Under the pieces are notes generated by a model. That model did not search any database and was not told the DNA's origin. It saw only the letters and a list, made by a program, of their open reading frames with translations. The position numbers were made by a program, and so were the translations under genes. Below, one piece after another: positions 1-14,200 of a stretch of 64,000 bases of DNA (its first letter is position 1; each line of letters begins with the position of its first letter). Origin of the DNA: Haliotis asinina (taxonomy: Eukaryota; Mollusca; Gastropoda; Lepetellida; Haliotidae); the NCBI RefSeq assembly GCF_037392515.1, contig NC_090282.1:33965054-34029053 (forward strand), given 5' to 3'.

Positions 1-1068
1 ACAGTTAGTACTTGAAAAAGTTTGCACTTATGAATGGCATATTAGATGTTTGCTCCAATCATGTGTAGACTCACTCACTCAAAATATAAATTAAAATAGT
101 TGGCAATTAATTTATGTACAAATTGAGGTCCCCCCCCCAGTTTCCTGATGTCTAAGCAGGTAAGATGTCTTGGATGTTTGACCTAGTTGTGACTATTTAG
201 ACAGAGATATTGAACTGACATTGACATATTCCAGAATATTGTGGTCATTTGGCTAAAATCCTCTCTAGTCCATTTATGTACTGGCATATATTATTTAGGG
301 CACGATGGGGACAAATATATTGGATGAGACATGTATACACTTGCGAACCACTAACAATAGGAGTCAATAAGTGTTATTCTGACGTAACAGGATGTGAAGC
401 AGCAACAATTGTTGATTGTCTGAGTGAAAATATGAAGGAGTGAACGTGTGATTTTCAGCTGATTTTCCATCTGCAAGCTTGACTCCTTTACACAGACAAC
501 ATAATTACGAAGGTACTTGAGTTCACATGACCTATAAACGAATTTGTAGCGACACGGTCCGTAAGCGGTAGAGAAAACACTATATAAGAAATATAAATGG
601 GTCACTGAAAGTCAGCGGTGACATCATTTCTGTGAATGAGGTTTATCATCATTATCATCATTTTCAGTTGACATCGAATGAAATAACACAAAATGCAATC
701 ACGGGATTGCTCGGTTCATTCGGTTGAATGACAAGAGGTAGAATAAACCATCATAACACACGCTTTGATTGATTTGCATATGGGCATAACACTACATGGG
801 AGTTTCTCAAATGTTTGTTGAGTCTAATGTTAATTCTAATGTCCCATTGAATTTGGAAAGGATTACCTGCTAGAGCAATTTGTTATTAAGCTTTGTCCGT
901 ATGTAATGCCGACAACAGGCAGATGTTCGTGTTCATTGATTATAAAGCTTCAGACTTCAAATCAAAGTACAAACAGAAACAAATGTTAAATGGACACATA
1001 TTTATGTTGATCTACAAATCTGAACAAAGCAACATTGTTCTAAGTACACTGTGTTTCTATAAGCATGT
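1..1068. other. Region downstream of gene D
   Basis: No coding exon is recognised here. The stretch lies just beyond the stop codon of gene D and probably holds its 3' UTR, but no clear minus-strand polyadenylation signal was found. A short C run lies near position 131. Open frames here are short and show no CUB features or splice phases matching the neighbouring gene. Confidence 0.5.
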
Positions 1069-1292
1069 TCATATCTTGTTTAACAGTTTATCATTGTCAG
1101 GAGTCGAGGGCGTGTCGAGGGTGCCACCTGGAGCTTTGACACTCACAGAGCTCCTGTTATTTTTACCCTCATTGATACCGGCTCGTTTCGAGGCACATTT
1201 GCAGATTGCTGTCGGAAGACCAAATAGTAGTGCCACTCCCGCTATACTTCCCACAATTATTAAGGCAACTTTCGGGAAGCTGGTATCTGTAT
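1069..1292 (-). CDS. Gene D exon 17: transmembrane helix and cytoplasmic tail
   Basis: The last coding exon starts in phase 1 after a CAG acceptor. It encodes a short Thr/Asp/Ser linker, a hydrophobic helix beginning VALIIVGSIAGVALL, then a juxtamembrane CKCASKR that fits the stop-transfer rule and a possible palmitoylation site. The tail is rich in Ser, Thr and Pro and ends NKI at a TGA stop (1069-1071). It carries no PPxY or other signalling motif that I recognise and is unrelated in sequence to the tail of gene B. Confidence 0.82.
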
Positions 1293-2236
1293 CTGTAGTG
1301 ATAAACAAAGGCACTTGCGTTAACATAGGTCTTAAGATGAGTAACAATTAATATGTTTCGTTACTGCATAGTAATACATAAATGAAAATAATTAAATAGT
1401 TGTAACTGTAGTAAATATTAACCCTAGGAAACCTGTAAGACTAGATATCGATTGGTTCATAAAACGAGTGAAATTGTATCTGCAATTCAAAATATTCATA
1501 TCACTTGTTCTAAGGTAAACAAACTTAAAAAGGATCGAAACTGACAGTATCACCCAAGCCCGATTTTTGTTATTCAACAAAGAACATGTATTAATCTGAA
1601 CGATTCTTATTTTACTCTGCTTTGACGTGGCTACACATATTAGTAAAAACAAAACGTATTCAAAGCTTACCAACATCTTTGTAATGTGCCGTGTACAAGA
1701 TGCGGAATCCACTGCCGGATGTATGTGAATTCGTTCTGAATATCAGGAACATGAAAGAGCCCGAACTAGTTTTATTTGGTTGAGATTCTCCACACCAGCG
1801 CCCAAGAGAGGCTGCACTGGAATCAGAGCCTGCAGATACAGAACCACACGACACAGATTAGGTCAAATGCTCAACAATGTTATAAATGTACAATATCCAT
1901 AAAATTAAATTTATTTAATACATACACACAAACACATACACAACGGGAGATAGTGGGACAAAGCGTGTGCAGCAAGGAAGCATTACGATTCAGAAATTCA
2001 GGCAGCATTTCCGGATAATGGTCACACCGAAGAATCCAAATACCCAAGGGACTCTACAGATAGATAGAACAATCTGGATATAGACGATCTGCTAAAACTA
2101 GACCGGGCTATCGAACGTGCTATGGAAAATATGACACATTCATGGGGAAATTATTATATAGCTGTCTTCTGGTACGACCACTACACTGCCACTGGTGCTG
2201 TTACTGTTACTGCCGCTGCTGCTGCTGATGATGATG

Positions 2237-2298
<62 letters not shown>

Positions 2299-5200
2299 AC
2301 TAAACACTGCTACTGTTGCTATACAATCCTACTACTACATGTTATGATCTGTTCAGGCATATCCTTAAAATTCTCTGTTAAACCTTACGAGGTTAATAAC
2401 AAATAACAAATATTCATCCGTACAGATTCATTCGAAACGTTACGATTCGTATAAGCGGAATGCAGCTTCATTAAGGTCACAATGTCGCCATTGGACAGGT
2501 TCTATATGAATGCATTTTACATTCCTAGCGCACTAAGTCGCAGTCATGAAAACTGAACAGCGTTTATTCACAGACCTCATATCAACAATACTTAAGATCA
2601 TTATGGCAGAGATATAACAGTAAGTATGTAAAAAAGCAAATACACAATGATACCATCAAAGGCTTCAACGTAGTCATTTGAACACCCAACAGAATTCTCC
2701 AAACGAGAGTCGATAACTGCAATCTTCACTTGATTGTAATCATTCGTCTGGATTGTCCACGTGGATTCGATGTTACTGGAAAGTAATAGACTTGTTCATA
2801 CTCAAAGTTGCGAAGGAAGGTGCCAAGCATAAGCTATTATTATGGGAAATGATTCATCAGGCATCTGTGGATCTAAGATTAATTATAACCTTTTGTAAAC
2901 ACGTCGTGTCGAAAGACATTTATTCGCAGTTGAATAATACTTTCAAACTGTTTAGTTCATTACCAAATTACACTGGTCAGGGTTGAATTAATCATTGCAT
3001 TTCACTTTCCATAATGTAGAAAAGCTTTACAAATAGTTGTTTGTTTTTCATTAGCAGCATGCAATATACAACGTAGAATCAACACAGAATAATGAAGACA
3101 AGTTCCGATGATGCATCATAGGACGTATAGGAATATAAAATGCTGGAGTGATGTGAAATGTGATGCTAATGTGCAAATGATACAACTTCATGACCTGGTG
3201 ATAATTCGGAGCTACTCCAAGGGTATCAAATAAGATGACGTACTATGCACGGATGAACATACCTGGGGTAATTAAAGGGATAATTTGTAGACTCAAAGTA
3301 TTTGTCATGATAATCGGCTGAAAGACTCATCTCTTGTGAGGCTGAAAAATGGAACAATCAGCATAAGTGACTTTACTTCAGTATGTTGATAGGTACAGTA
3401 TTCCACATGCACACAACTCAGCAAATGCATTGTTTCATTAAACCATTTAGATCATAGTTAATCAAGGTATATATACATGTACAGAACAATTATAACTTAC
3501 AAACAGAACACATTTGTATGTTATGGGTAATTGTCATCAACTGATTCTGTAGGCACGAGATTCAACTGTCTTCCGCTAACCCAATTTACGTTACAGAAAT
3601 CGGTTCCTAGACTTTCAGAATCAGTTGACGACGGATATCTGTCCAGGGTACAGAACCTTTTTAGTTCTAAAGTAACCGTAATTCCCATACCTTACCACAG
3701 ACGTTAGGTAGTCTTAGTCAATTTCTTTGTTGCCATCTACTTGCTTTAGAATCTGACATTTCTTGATGACGGGAACCTTGGATAGAATGTGAATGGCATG
3801 GATGAGTCATTATCAGTGCGTTGTCTTTGTTGTGACGCATGCGCAGGCCATTCACATCCAAATCCAGGTTTCACCCTGATTACGTGTGCAGGCTAGCGTC
3901 TTGAACCTGCCGCACGTCTTACTACTCAGTTGTACATCTACATTTCAAAACACATCCACAGTCATTGTAAACTCATTCCAGTTTCATACTGTTAAAGTGT
4001 CCCGCCTTGATATCCATTTGTAAGCCCCTTGTTGTGTCAGATGCACCCGTAATGAATCTGGCCGTGACAATAGTTCCGGAACTAGTGTAGTAAGCATTGG
4101 ATTTTCCCCACCACCTCCCGGGGGTCGTTGATCCAGTGCTGGTACCTGAGTAAATCAATGCCAATATTAAGTCACGCGTGCGCGTTCAAAGTTCCTGTCG
4201 ATAATGGCAGTGTTTGAAAGTTAATGTAACACGTCAAAAGATAATATTTGTCTTTGTTTTAAAAAGGTGCATTCGTAGAATCAAACAACTGTACGAGTGG
4301 GGCTGACATTAACAGGTTCGGACATACTAAAAGAGAGTCCAATTAAGTACATGGTCCATGATCCCGTGCGTCAAAGGCGCCTCTTGATTCTAATAGTTTC
4401 AGGCCATATGCAAACAACTAATACGACTGTCAACAGACAGATACAGAAAGCACATACACACCAAAGTTGTACATGCAAGTAGTACATTCTAACTAATGGA
4501 ATAGATACATGAAGTAGGTTACAACAAATGGGTAAATACAAGATGGACATAATTACTGTGATTACTTTTTGGTCGAATATATTGTTGTGGCTTACCGAGA
4601 ACATCAGCATTAAAGGTATCACTTAAAACGCGGTTAAAAGACTAATCTTCTTGATTGCATTGATTTGATTTTATCAACTGTGTATAGCCTAACATTTAGG
4701 CAACCTACATCCATATTGAGAGAATTTAACTAATCTGTCAAAGGTGAAGTTTTACATTGTTGTGGTTTTTGGAGGCCTTGAACATATAGTGCTACCTATT
4801 AATGATTGCGAATACTTCCTACTACGTCTTTGTAAACATTATCATCTTATCCTGACTAGTCTCGAATCAAACTAGCAATCCCACAGATCTTCCAATGTTT
4901 CATGAGTTCTAGCTATTCATGGCTGTTTTACTGATTGTACCATTATAGAGCGACATCAGATTGTCTATATAGTTGATGACAGAGTTTCAGAAACCAGAAT
5001 TACTCCATCCCACACCAACACGCAGAGACGCCCCTGAGAGAAATTCTGTCTAAAAAGGTATGTTACAAATTCACTAAATGCATTCCATTTATTGTGAGCA
5101 TATCGTTTGTACACTATATGTCATCAATGAAATGCGCCAAGTTGTCAGAGTGCTTACGGTTAGTCAAGACAAAATACATCTACATAAACATAAACGTAAT

Positions 5201-8200
5201 GTCAATGATCAAGCTGAACCTTACACTAACTGAATCAGTGAAAGTCCACCTACATGACTACTGTTGATCAGTCTAAGTAAACTTAGTCTCAGTACTTTTC
5301 GTTACACTCCACCACTGAGTCTAACACAACCTAGTAGGAGGTCGTATCAGGGAACCTTTGAGCGACCTATGACCGTCTAATCAAACACGAGAAAGCCGAA
5401 CGGATTTAACCATTCAGACAACGGCTACTGTTTAGGGTTTGGCGGGAGTTAAAACTTTGCTGGTCACTGACACTGATCTCTCAATAAACGAAAATTCGCA
5501 TAAAACAGGTATTTGACCTGTGGTATGTATGCTCAGGGCTTTCAGATGACATGGTGACCATCAGCTAATATTTCCGCAAGCTCACATCCTTGAATATTGA
5601 CAAAAAAGCTATTTTCAGCGACTGTTTAATCACTGTTGACAGTGTTGACAGTAGACTCAGCAAAGGAGTGTAACAAAAAGTACAGAGACTAAGTTTACGT
5701 AGACTGTAAACAAATGAATCACAGTCAGATGGCTATTACTATGATTTAAATGACTCCCTGGCAGTCAGACAGATCAAAACAGTTTGTGTTTCACTTCAAT
5801 AAAGTCTCCTAATCTGCCAACATCAACTAACAAGATGCTCGTTAGTAAGCCTCAAACCAAATGAGTGTGCAATCTTTTCGCTCATTCTCACAAACATCTT
5901 ACCATCGTAGAGTTCCAGGTAATTGGAGGTTGTTGACGTATTTGTTGGATCTGTTTCTTGCTTTAATTTTCTCACTTTAATACGGATATTCATATTACCG
6001 GGGGCACGTACAGTCCAGTGGCAATCATGTGAACTGGAACTACAGAAACTAAACGTTATCTGCCCATCTTTACCAAGACCGAGCACGTGGACGACGCTGT
6101 CAGGGATCACACATTATTCCAGACACCTCTTCAACGCACGCAATGTATTTTCATAGTTTAAAGCTGACTTTCTGAATGTGGTTCCAATATACAGAAAGTA
6201 ATTCAATTTCTTTGATGGCTACATTGTCTTGGTAATCAGAGACAACCTGAAAATCCTGCTGCAACCCACCTGTGCCAATAATTCTCAAGGAGAATATGAG
6301 GTTTCGTGACTTCAAAATATTAAAATGGTTGTTTGATGTTTTGTCTCTGCATCGTATAACCCTTTAATACATCAGCTACAGGGATGAGCCCCAGCGCTGA
6401 TGTAAGTGTACTTCAATTAATATAAAGAAACATCCATGGCCCATAGGGTGTCCCAGAGATAGCACCAGAGCCGAGGGAATATGTCATTTCTATTGCTATT
6501 ATCATTCCCTTACTTTTCATATGGCCCTGTCAGAGTAGTAACTTTATCTGTCGTAAGATTGACTGACCCTCCACATCTGGATGTCTCTGAAAGGAATCCA
6601 CAACAAAACTTTCATTACTAACGCAAAAACAAAAACTTACAAAGCATTTTCCTCGTTAGAATATTCATTTAGAAATTTACTAACCATTAGTTGCGAAATA
6701 TTTTAACGTGAGGCCTTTCCTGCCGTTTGAGTAGCGTGTAATGGATTGAAGGGTCATAGCTGATCCAGTGCTCTGGAGTGTCGGTCTTGAATTGCCACAC
6801 CAGAATAAAATCGTGTCATCTGAGGGCGATGGTCCTAGTAAAATCAGGGCAGAGACAAACAAATATGCTAGAAAAAACATGACTGGCGACTTTTAAAATA
6901 TGAGGAAAGACATACAGTAAAGTAACGTTATAGACAACACAAAGAAACGTAAATTTTAGGTTGTTATTATATAAAAGTATATGGCAAGTGTCCGGAACCA
7001 AAAATGAATTTGCTAGTTTGCTATAAGAATGATTTGTTTATGAATGCACTCTACTGCACTTATATCCAAATGGGTTCATAAATGAAATAGTTATAACATA
7101 TATACATATAAATATTTCGAAATGAGAGTATGCTCCATTTGAAAAACTTAAACGTCATAGCGTATGTTTGTACAGGTAGCTGACAAAAAGGAGAAGAATA
7201 TACATTCATAATGCCATTTCCATCATTTAGTCTTTGAACTTATATTATTTCAGTGTAGCAAAAAAATGTTAGCCAAAATAGACTGCAGTTTTGGCTTCTG
7301 GGGCAGATTCAGTCTTCTGCCTGAGTAGACTAGGGTTCGCGGAACTGTTGTGTACCATTGTAAGCAGTGACACGGCTATAGTCGCAAGCAAAGTAATCGT
7401 CTGGACTAGTCTGCACGTCCGACTCCAGGACGGTGATACGGACCATCATACCATGATCAGGTGCAGTTATAATCCACGTGCATGTAACACCGCTGCAATT
7501 ACGAGCATGAAAATGAAATATAATTAACAGGTTGTTCTCAATTTGCCTACAGTTGCATATCGCCTACACTTAAATTTGGTGAAAAATAATTTGTGGCAGT
7601 AACCTACAACCCCATGTCCTGTGTTTAAGATACCAATTTGGTATCACCATGGAAATGTTGGTCCCCGAACAAATAACCATTTGGAAGGCTTCCATAACAA
7701 GTTGAAATTACGTCAACAACAGAGTCAAGAGATCTCAGATTGATCTTGGGGCCTCAACCCGTCCTCGCCCACGTGTGTATAGAGAAATGGATTGTCGCCT
7801 AGAACGCCTTAAGAATCAGCTGGCAGCAGGAACTAAGACCACTCTGCAGTTTCCTCACGCAGTGGGACACTTACTTAAGTTTAAAAGCTGATAAAATTGT
7901 TACAGTCATGCAACATCTCTGGCTGTAAGCGGTGTGCATAAAATCCTGCAATATGCCCAGCTGCTGTATGCAAAGTCTATAAAATTCATCATGCAATAAA
8001 CTCTCTGATTCATACACGCATATTTTGTTTTCTATTCTAACTTTGTCTTTACAGTTAACAGTTATTTGACTAGTCCATGTATGAGTACAGGGTAATCAGG
8101 TGGCAATTTAAGTCTTGTATTGGCGAAATTGCTCTGTAGGGAAATGCAGCTGTAGGCGAAAGGGTACCAATCCATAATTAAAGCTCCTTTACAGCAGTTA

Positions 8201-11200
8201 TGTCATCTGATGCAAACCGACATCAAAGTAACCAAATATCAGGGTGCATTCTGCATACATTATGACTAACATGTATGATTACAAACGAACTTGCACGTCG
8301 CATAGATCTGAAAGTACTGGTCCATGGAAGACACCTTGAGGTAAGGAGGTAAACTCCATATCATACGAATGGGTCTTGAAACCAAACGAAACAATTCTGG
8401 TAGTCCTAAGGGACGCAACTCGTGAAAGACACTTAAGGTTCCTCAGACCACAAGTTATAAAACATGTTCCTTAAATGTTTCGCACAACAAATGTATGACG
8501 TTATTATGTTATATACCGAAGGATAGAACACAAAATGAGTGATCTTTTAACACGTACTCACAGATCAAAAAGATTCGCTTTAAAAATTAGGATAGTGGCA
8601 TAAAACGATTTTTAAACTTATGGTGTAAATACCTATAATGGCGGTATACGTACTTAGGCGCAAACGTTGAATGTTCGGGGAATTTCAGGATTTCAGGATG
8701 TGTGGTTGCATTAAGGAATCGTGGCCCACAAAATGGCGATTGAAAAGGTATCGCTGAAACATTATTGCATACAATCTCTGTGTAAAGAATATTTCTATAT
8801 TGAAACGTCAATGCTAATCCAACTTCAATACGACGCGATTATACTAGAAGCAGTGTTTGTTTGTTTGTTTGTTTGTTTGTTTGTTTTTTGTTTAACGTCT
8901 CACTATGTATATCCCAGCTATATTGAGGCGGCCTGTACATCGAATCAGGACCAGACTATCTAAGTGATCACCAGCATGAACATTGGTAAATGATGTTATG
9001 AGTTTTGATACTCCTAACAATATAAGAAGAAAACAGTCTTAAAATGATCGCTGAACATCAGAATAATATTAACCTTACCAACCTTTCTTTCTAGTATGAG
9101 ACACACGAAGCCGGACGCCCGTCCCGCTGGTATCACTGCCAGTGCTGAATACCAGTTTCATATATATTCCATTCGAATAGTAGGGACCAACTGGGGATGT
9201 TGATGAATTTCCACAAAACCGCCCAATGTGATTTCCATTTATTCCTAAATCCAAATAGATTCATGTGAAATATATGTATACTAAAATATGTTCACGGTTT
9301 TGCATTGTCAAGACAAATCAGGGGAAGGTCTTAAGCGATATACAATGACAGTGAACATACACATACACACATATAAAAAAAACATTCATGAAAACTGAAA
9401 TGCATAATAATTTTGGTGCACTAGTGGTTCCTACCATAGGTTCGATCCTAACTAACATAATAGATAAAACTGGTAGCATGTGGAAGGGACCCTCTCCATC
9501 TTGTGTATACCACAAGTACTATCTAGAAATTGATGGAATCTACTTAAGTGGTCAGAGACTACCTCGCCAATGCTGTCTTAAGCTCAGCTGTACAAATAAA
9601 CAGACTAAGATTTGGGTATTTAGGGAATCAAACACATATTTTTTGAAAAGTGAAGATTATTTAGAATTGTTCAACTATCACGGTGTCATCCTGTTAATAG
9701 TACTTGCGATGCATTTCAGAATTTTCTATAATAGCTACATGTTGAAGATTTTCATACACCCCCAAGAACATCTGAGAATATTATGGCTCGTTTCCGATGT
9801 AGCAGGTACATGTGAGACCTTCCTTGGGAACATCTCATACACTCTGAACAAATATGTAAATATCGTGCATAAGTACTTGAACTGTAAGGAAAAAGAGCTT
9901 GTATTATTCAGCTGAGATATCTGTGAATTCTGTAAATTCTGAAAAATCCAATATATTTATGTAAACATAGATTCAAGAAAAACGGCATCGATTACATCAC
10001 ACACATCGCTTATTTATCCATCAAACATTGTATTGTAGGCAGATGACCATTTTCCTGAATAACCTTTCACGGATCATTGCAAGGGGTTTGTTGCACGATA
10101 CCGAGTATATCCTAAGCATGATTATGTTTGTGGTTATGTCTGTTAGTTGGCGGTGATAGCATACGGTATCAACAGTGCTGTGTTTTTAGGTTAATGCATT
10201 TACAATTAAATGGATAAACCGAGCCAGATTTGATATGCAACCATTGATAGTCTAGTCACGCCTTACAATAGAGACGGGGTAATGGGGATCATTGCTACTT
10301 CACATATCCAAAACTTTGTCAGCAATCAGCATTTCGTAAAAAAATTTAAACGTCTGCATATTCCTAAGTGGCAGATCACAAAGACAAAACTGTGTTCAAT
10401 AAACTTTCATTAGACAGTGCACAACAAGGACACGACGTACCATACAGGTCTAAAGAACCATTTGCACATTGCGGGTAGTCTCCCTCTACATCACCAGTCA
10501 AGATGTCGAGCCTCATGTTTGGTGGTTGCATCACGTCAACCAGATTTATGACGCAATCCAGGTTCCTGAAACAATACAGATACAGGGTTGAGAGGAAAAC
10601 TAGTGGAAATACGCTGTGGTGTCAAATGAAAAAATAACGAATAACAACTGGACCCATATCGATATTAATGAATAGGCACTAAATATTAAAAAATAGTTCA
10701 TGTGTTCAGTCATAAATATCAGATATTTAAATACAAACAGGATGGGTTTTTTTCTGCAACATGTTACGTTGTTTATTCTTCAATGAGATTGTAGCAGCTA
10801 CACTGTCAGTGTCATTCTTGTTAAATTACAGGAGGTGAGCTGGGGTCACCACATTTTTAAGTTCCCAAGATTTGATCCCAAATAATTGGATCATTTAAAC
10901 TCTTGCCCTCGTTTCCTAATTTAAATCTGCACCTCACTGTCACTGTTTGCATCAGCAAGACGTTTATCCTATGTTGGAGTCAGTTCAGCTTGTAATATCA
11001 CTATTAGTATATGAGTATGTCTGTGTGTGTCAGAGAGAGAGTGTGTGTCAGAGAGAGAGAGACAGACTGACAGAAAGGGATGATAGCTACCGCCCCTGTG
11101 GTACTCAAAGAGATACCGGAGTGCCCCAAATAAACCAATCCTGTTCAGAATTCAAATATATAGCCCACCATTCGTAACCAGACCAGACACCAGACACCAG

Positions 11201-14200
11201 ACACACACACATACACGCATACATGCACATTTGATACAATCTTACTGACAGGACACTGTCCTGGTTGTATTTCAAATTACCTGCTATAGGAATCCGGGTA
11301 TCCAGGAGAGGGTATGTAAACGGGTGTGTTATAAATTGTGTACGTCGAATTGCAGTTTCCGTCTGAAACACGAAATATTGCCAATGTGCTCATGTCAGTG
11401 TATGTGTGGTACAAATGGGAAACGGGAAGATGATTCTTAGATTTCTAATCATTATATTCATGCCCAGGAGTTTTATGTTCTTTACCTATGGAACGTCCTT
11501 CATTAAAACATACCTATTTGGTAGGGTACATGTACATGTAAAATACGTTGAACTATTCAGGTTATCGTTCGTATACATTTAAGATATTAGGTAATGGTAA
11601 AATCATAATGTTATTGAGAAGCATAAAAGCTCAGACGTTTTCACGGTAAGCACTAAATAGGTAGAAAAATAAAGAAGTTGTTGAGTAGAAGTTATAACAT
11701 TACCTGGTCTCGAAGAATAATGCAACATGAAACCCCTGCTGGTAATGCTCTCATTGGTTGTTAACTCTATCAACAGCGAATTCTTTGAACTGTAGTATGT
11801 GGGCTTCTGGGTTGAGCAGAATGTCCCAAGAAGCTGGCCAGCTGAAGTATAATGTGTGTACCTATGCATAGTCACCAAATGTTGATGTTGATGCACCAAA
11901 CTACGTATTTTCACGAATCTAAACTATCACAAGTGACAATAAATGCTTATGCAGACTGTGTTTAATTAGTGTTTGGCAGAGATTCCCTTTTTAAAATATG
12001 TCAATGATCACGTTTACCCATATCACAAGTTTATATTTCACACAGAAACAGTTTTTCCTGAGATCTGAAACTGTGCTCCTTTTTGTGCTTGGTAGAGCAA
12101 GTATTTTCTGTTTGTGTGCTTTGTTTTGTACTGACAATAGCTGTACAATGACGACCAATCGATTAAATTATTAATATCAGTAGCGACCTTCGCGCTTTTT
12201 GGAATTCTATTTAAAGATACAAGCAGTCATGCGGTTGTTCCTTGTGTGAACATATCAGGTGTCATGTATGTAATAAAATAAATAATGTATTCCTTGATAG
12301 ATCCGCACACAACAGAAGTAATGGGTTAGTGAGTGTGTGAGTTAGTTAAAATGTATGGTCACGTCGGCAATATTTAAGCCATATCGTGACTAAAACAAGT
12401 TCTAAATTCACCATAATTACATGTAAATAAAAAACCCTTTCCACTAAGGGCAGTAAAACGAACTAGACTATCACAGTACTTGAGACCGAAGTAATGGACC
12501 ATTAATTTTTCGCGATGTTTTTGTATAATGAATAAGACACTGCAAATGGATCTCAGCATAATTCCCCTGCAGCAGTAACCAGATACTGGCATTAAGCTGC
12601 CATCTTAATGTGTGAGGGTATCAAACAAGATATCCTTTACTAGGACCATACACCCGCCTTCGGACATTACCTTCGGCTGTGTCTCCGTTATACACACGAA
12701 TGGCATCATCTGTGCACGATGTTGGGGAATCTTTAGATGGGTATTGACGTGGGAAAGCAGTTTTCACTTCAACGTAAATAGTATCGTTTTCGTTTTCCGC
12801 GGCTATAATCCAAGTGCAGTTGACATTTCTGGAAAGAGTTGTAAGAGTACCACATACAGCTAACGGATAATGTTATATAATTAATGTATTCAAATATATT
12901 CGTAGAAAAAAGTAACGCAATACCAAAGCTTTTATAATTAACCTCCTTATAGTCATTTACATGTAGATCATCCTACGTGTGTTTCTATGATTAGTTTGAT
13001 CCTTCAGGAGCATAGTTCATTGATTTAGATATATACGTGCTACGATCAGAAACGATCACAGACAATACGTGTACATTTCGAAAATGTCACGTTTCAGTTA
13101 ACTATTCTCAGATATCATAGAAATGAGGCGTGTGGCACATCGTAGTTTGCCCAATTATCGACTGTTCCCTTCACGATATGGCCGAAATAATGTCGATGTG
13201 ACGCTAAATATTAACCCACTCATTCAGTGTACTACACCACCATTGCTATCACCAGTACAAGATTAGTGAGTGAGTTGAGTTTCACGCCACACTCCACTCC
13301 AATATTCCAGCTATATGGCGTCGGTCTGTAAATAATCGAGTCTGGACCAGACAATCCAGTTATCAGCAGCATAAGCATCGATCTTCGCAACTGGGAACTG
13401 ATGACATGTGTCAATCAAGTCAGCGATCCTGACCACCCGATGCCTTTAGTCGCCTCTTACGACTTCAAGATTAGTCAGTTACGTAACGGAGTGACAGGTT
13501 TTGACACCTTTGCTGTGGTTAATGGTAACATACTGATACTATTAAAATATCTAACGTTCCGATACTTTTCCATGTGTATAGTTACATACCACTGTGTCAT
13601 AATCCTGATCAAAGGCTGGAAAAGTAAGACAAATTAATGTGTGAGGGTATTAAACAAGATATCCTCTACTAGGACCATGCACCCGCATTGGGACATTACC
13701 TTCGACTGTGTCGCCGTTATATACACGAATGGTATCAACTGTGCACGATGTTGGGGAATCTTTAGATCACTTTCCCGAATCTACAGTGTTTATTGGAACA
13801 TCGGCATGAACATGATATAACTTTGAACAATTACATTTGTGTCCGAAAAGAAAATGGTAGATTGTCTTTTTGCCAAAGGAAACTTATTCACTGGTCGCCT
13901 GACTTTGTACCCACGTGCACGTATGTTGCTAAACAGCCTTCAAACGAGTGACTTACTTAAGGTAGGTTTGAGGAAAACCCGGCGATGTGAGGTTCACTGT
14001 CTCAGACGTGGCTGTTAAGCGGCCCCCGCATCCTATAAAGAGAGTTCAGTAGATGTGACTAAATGGTGACTAGATGTTATTGTTATGATACATGATTGTA
14101 ACTGAGCTAAAATCTTAAATTCATTGTCATAACGCGGGCGTACAGGACCGAAACTATTTCCTTATCAATATAAATCGGAATTTTAGATATGTAAATTAAA

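Noticed and set aside
893-1351. 152-codon plus-strand open frame
   Set aside because: Antisense to the transmembrane exon of gene D, which is supported by phase, acceptor and hydrophobic helix.
2122-2406. 94-codon frame with poly-Ala and poly-Thr
   Set aside because: Translation of a trinucleotide microsatellite lying within an intron of gene D.
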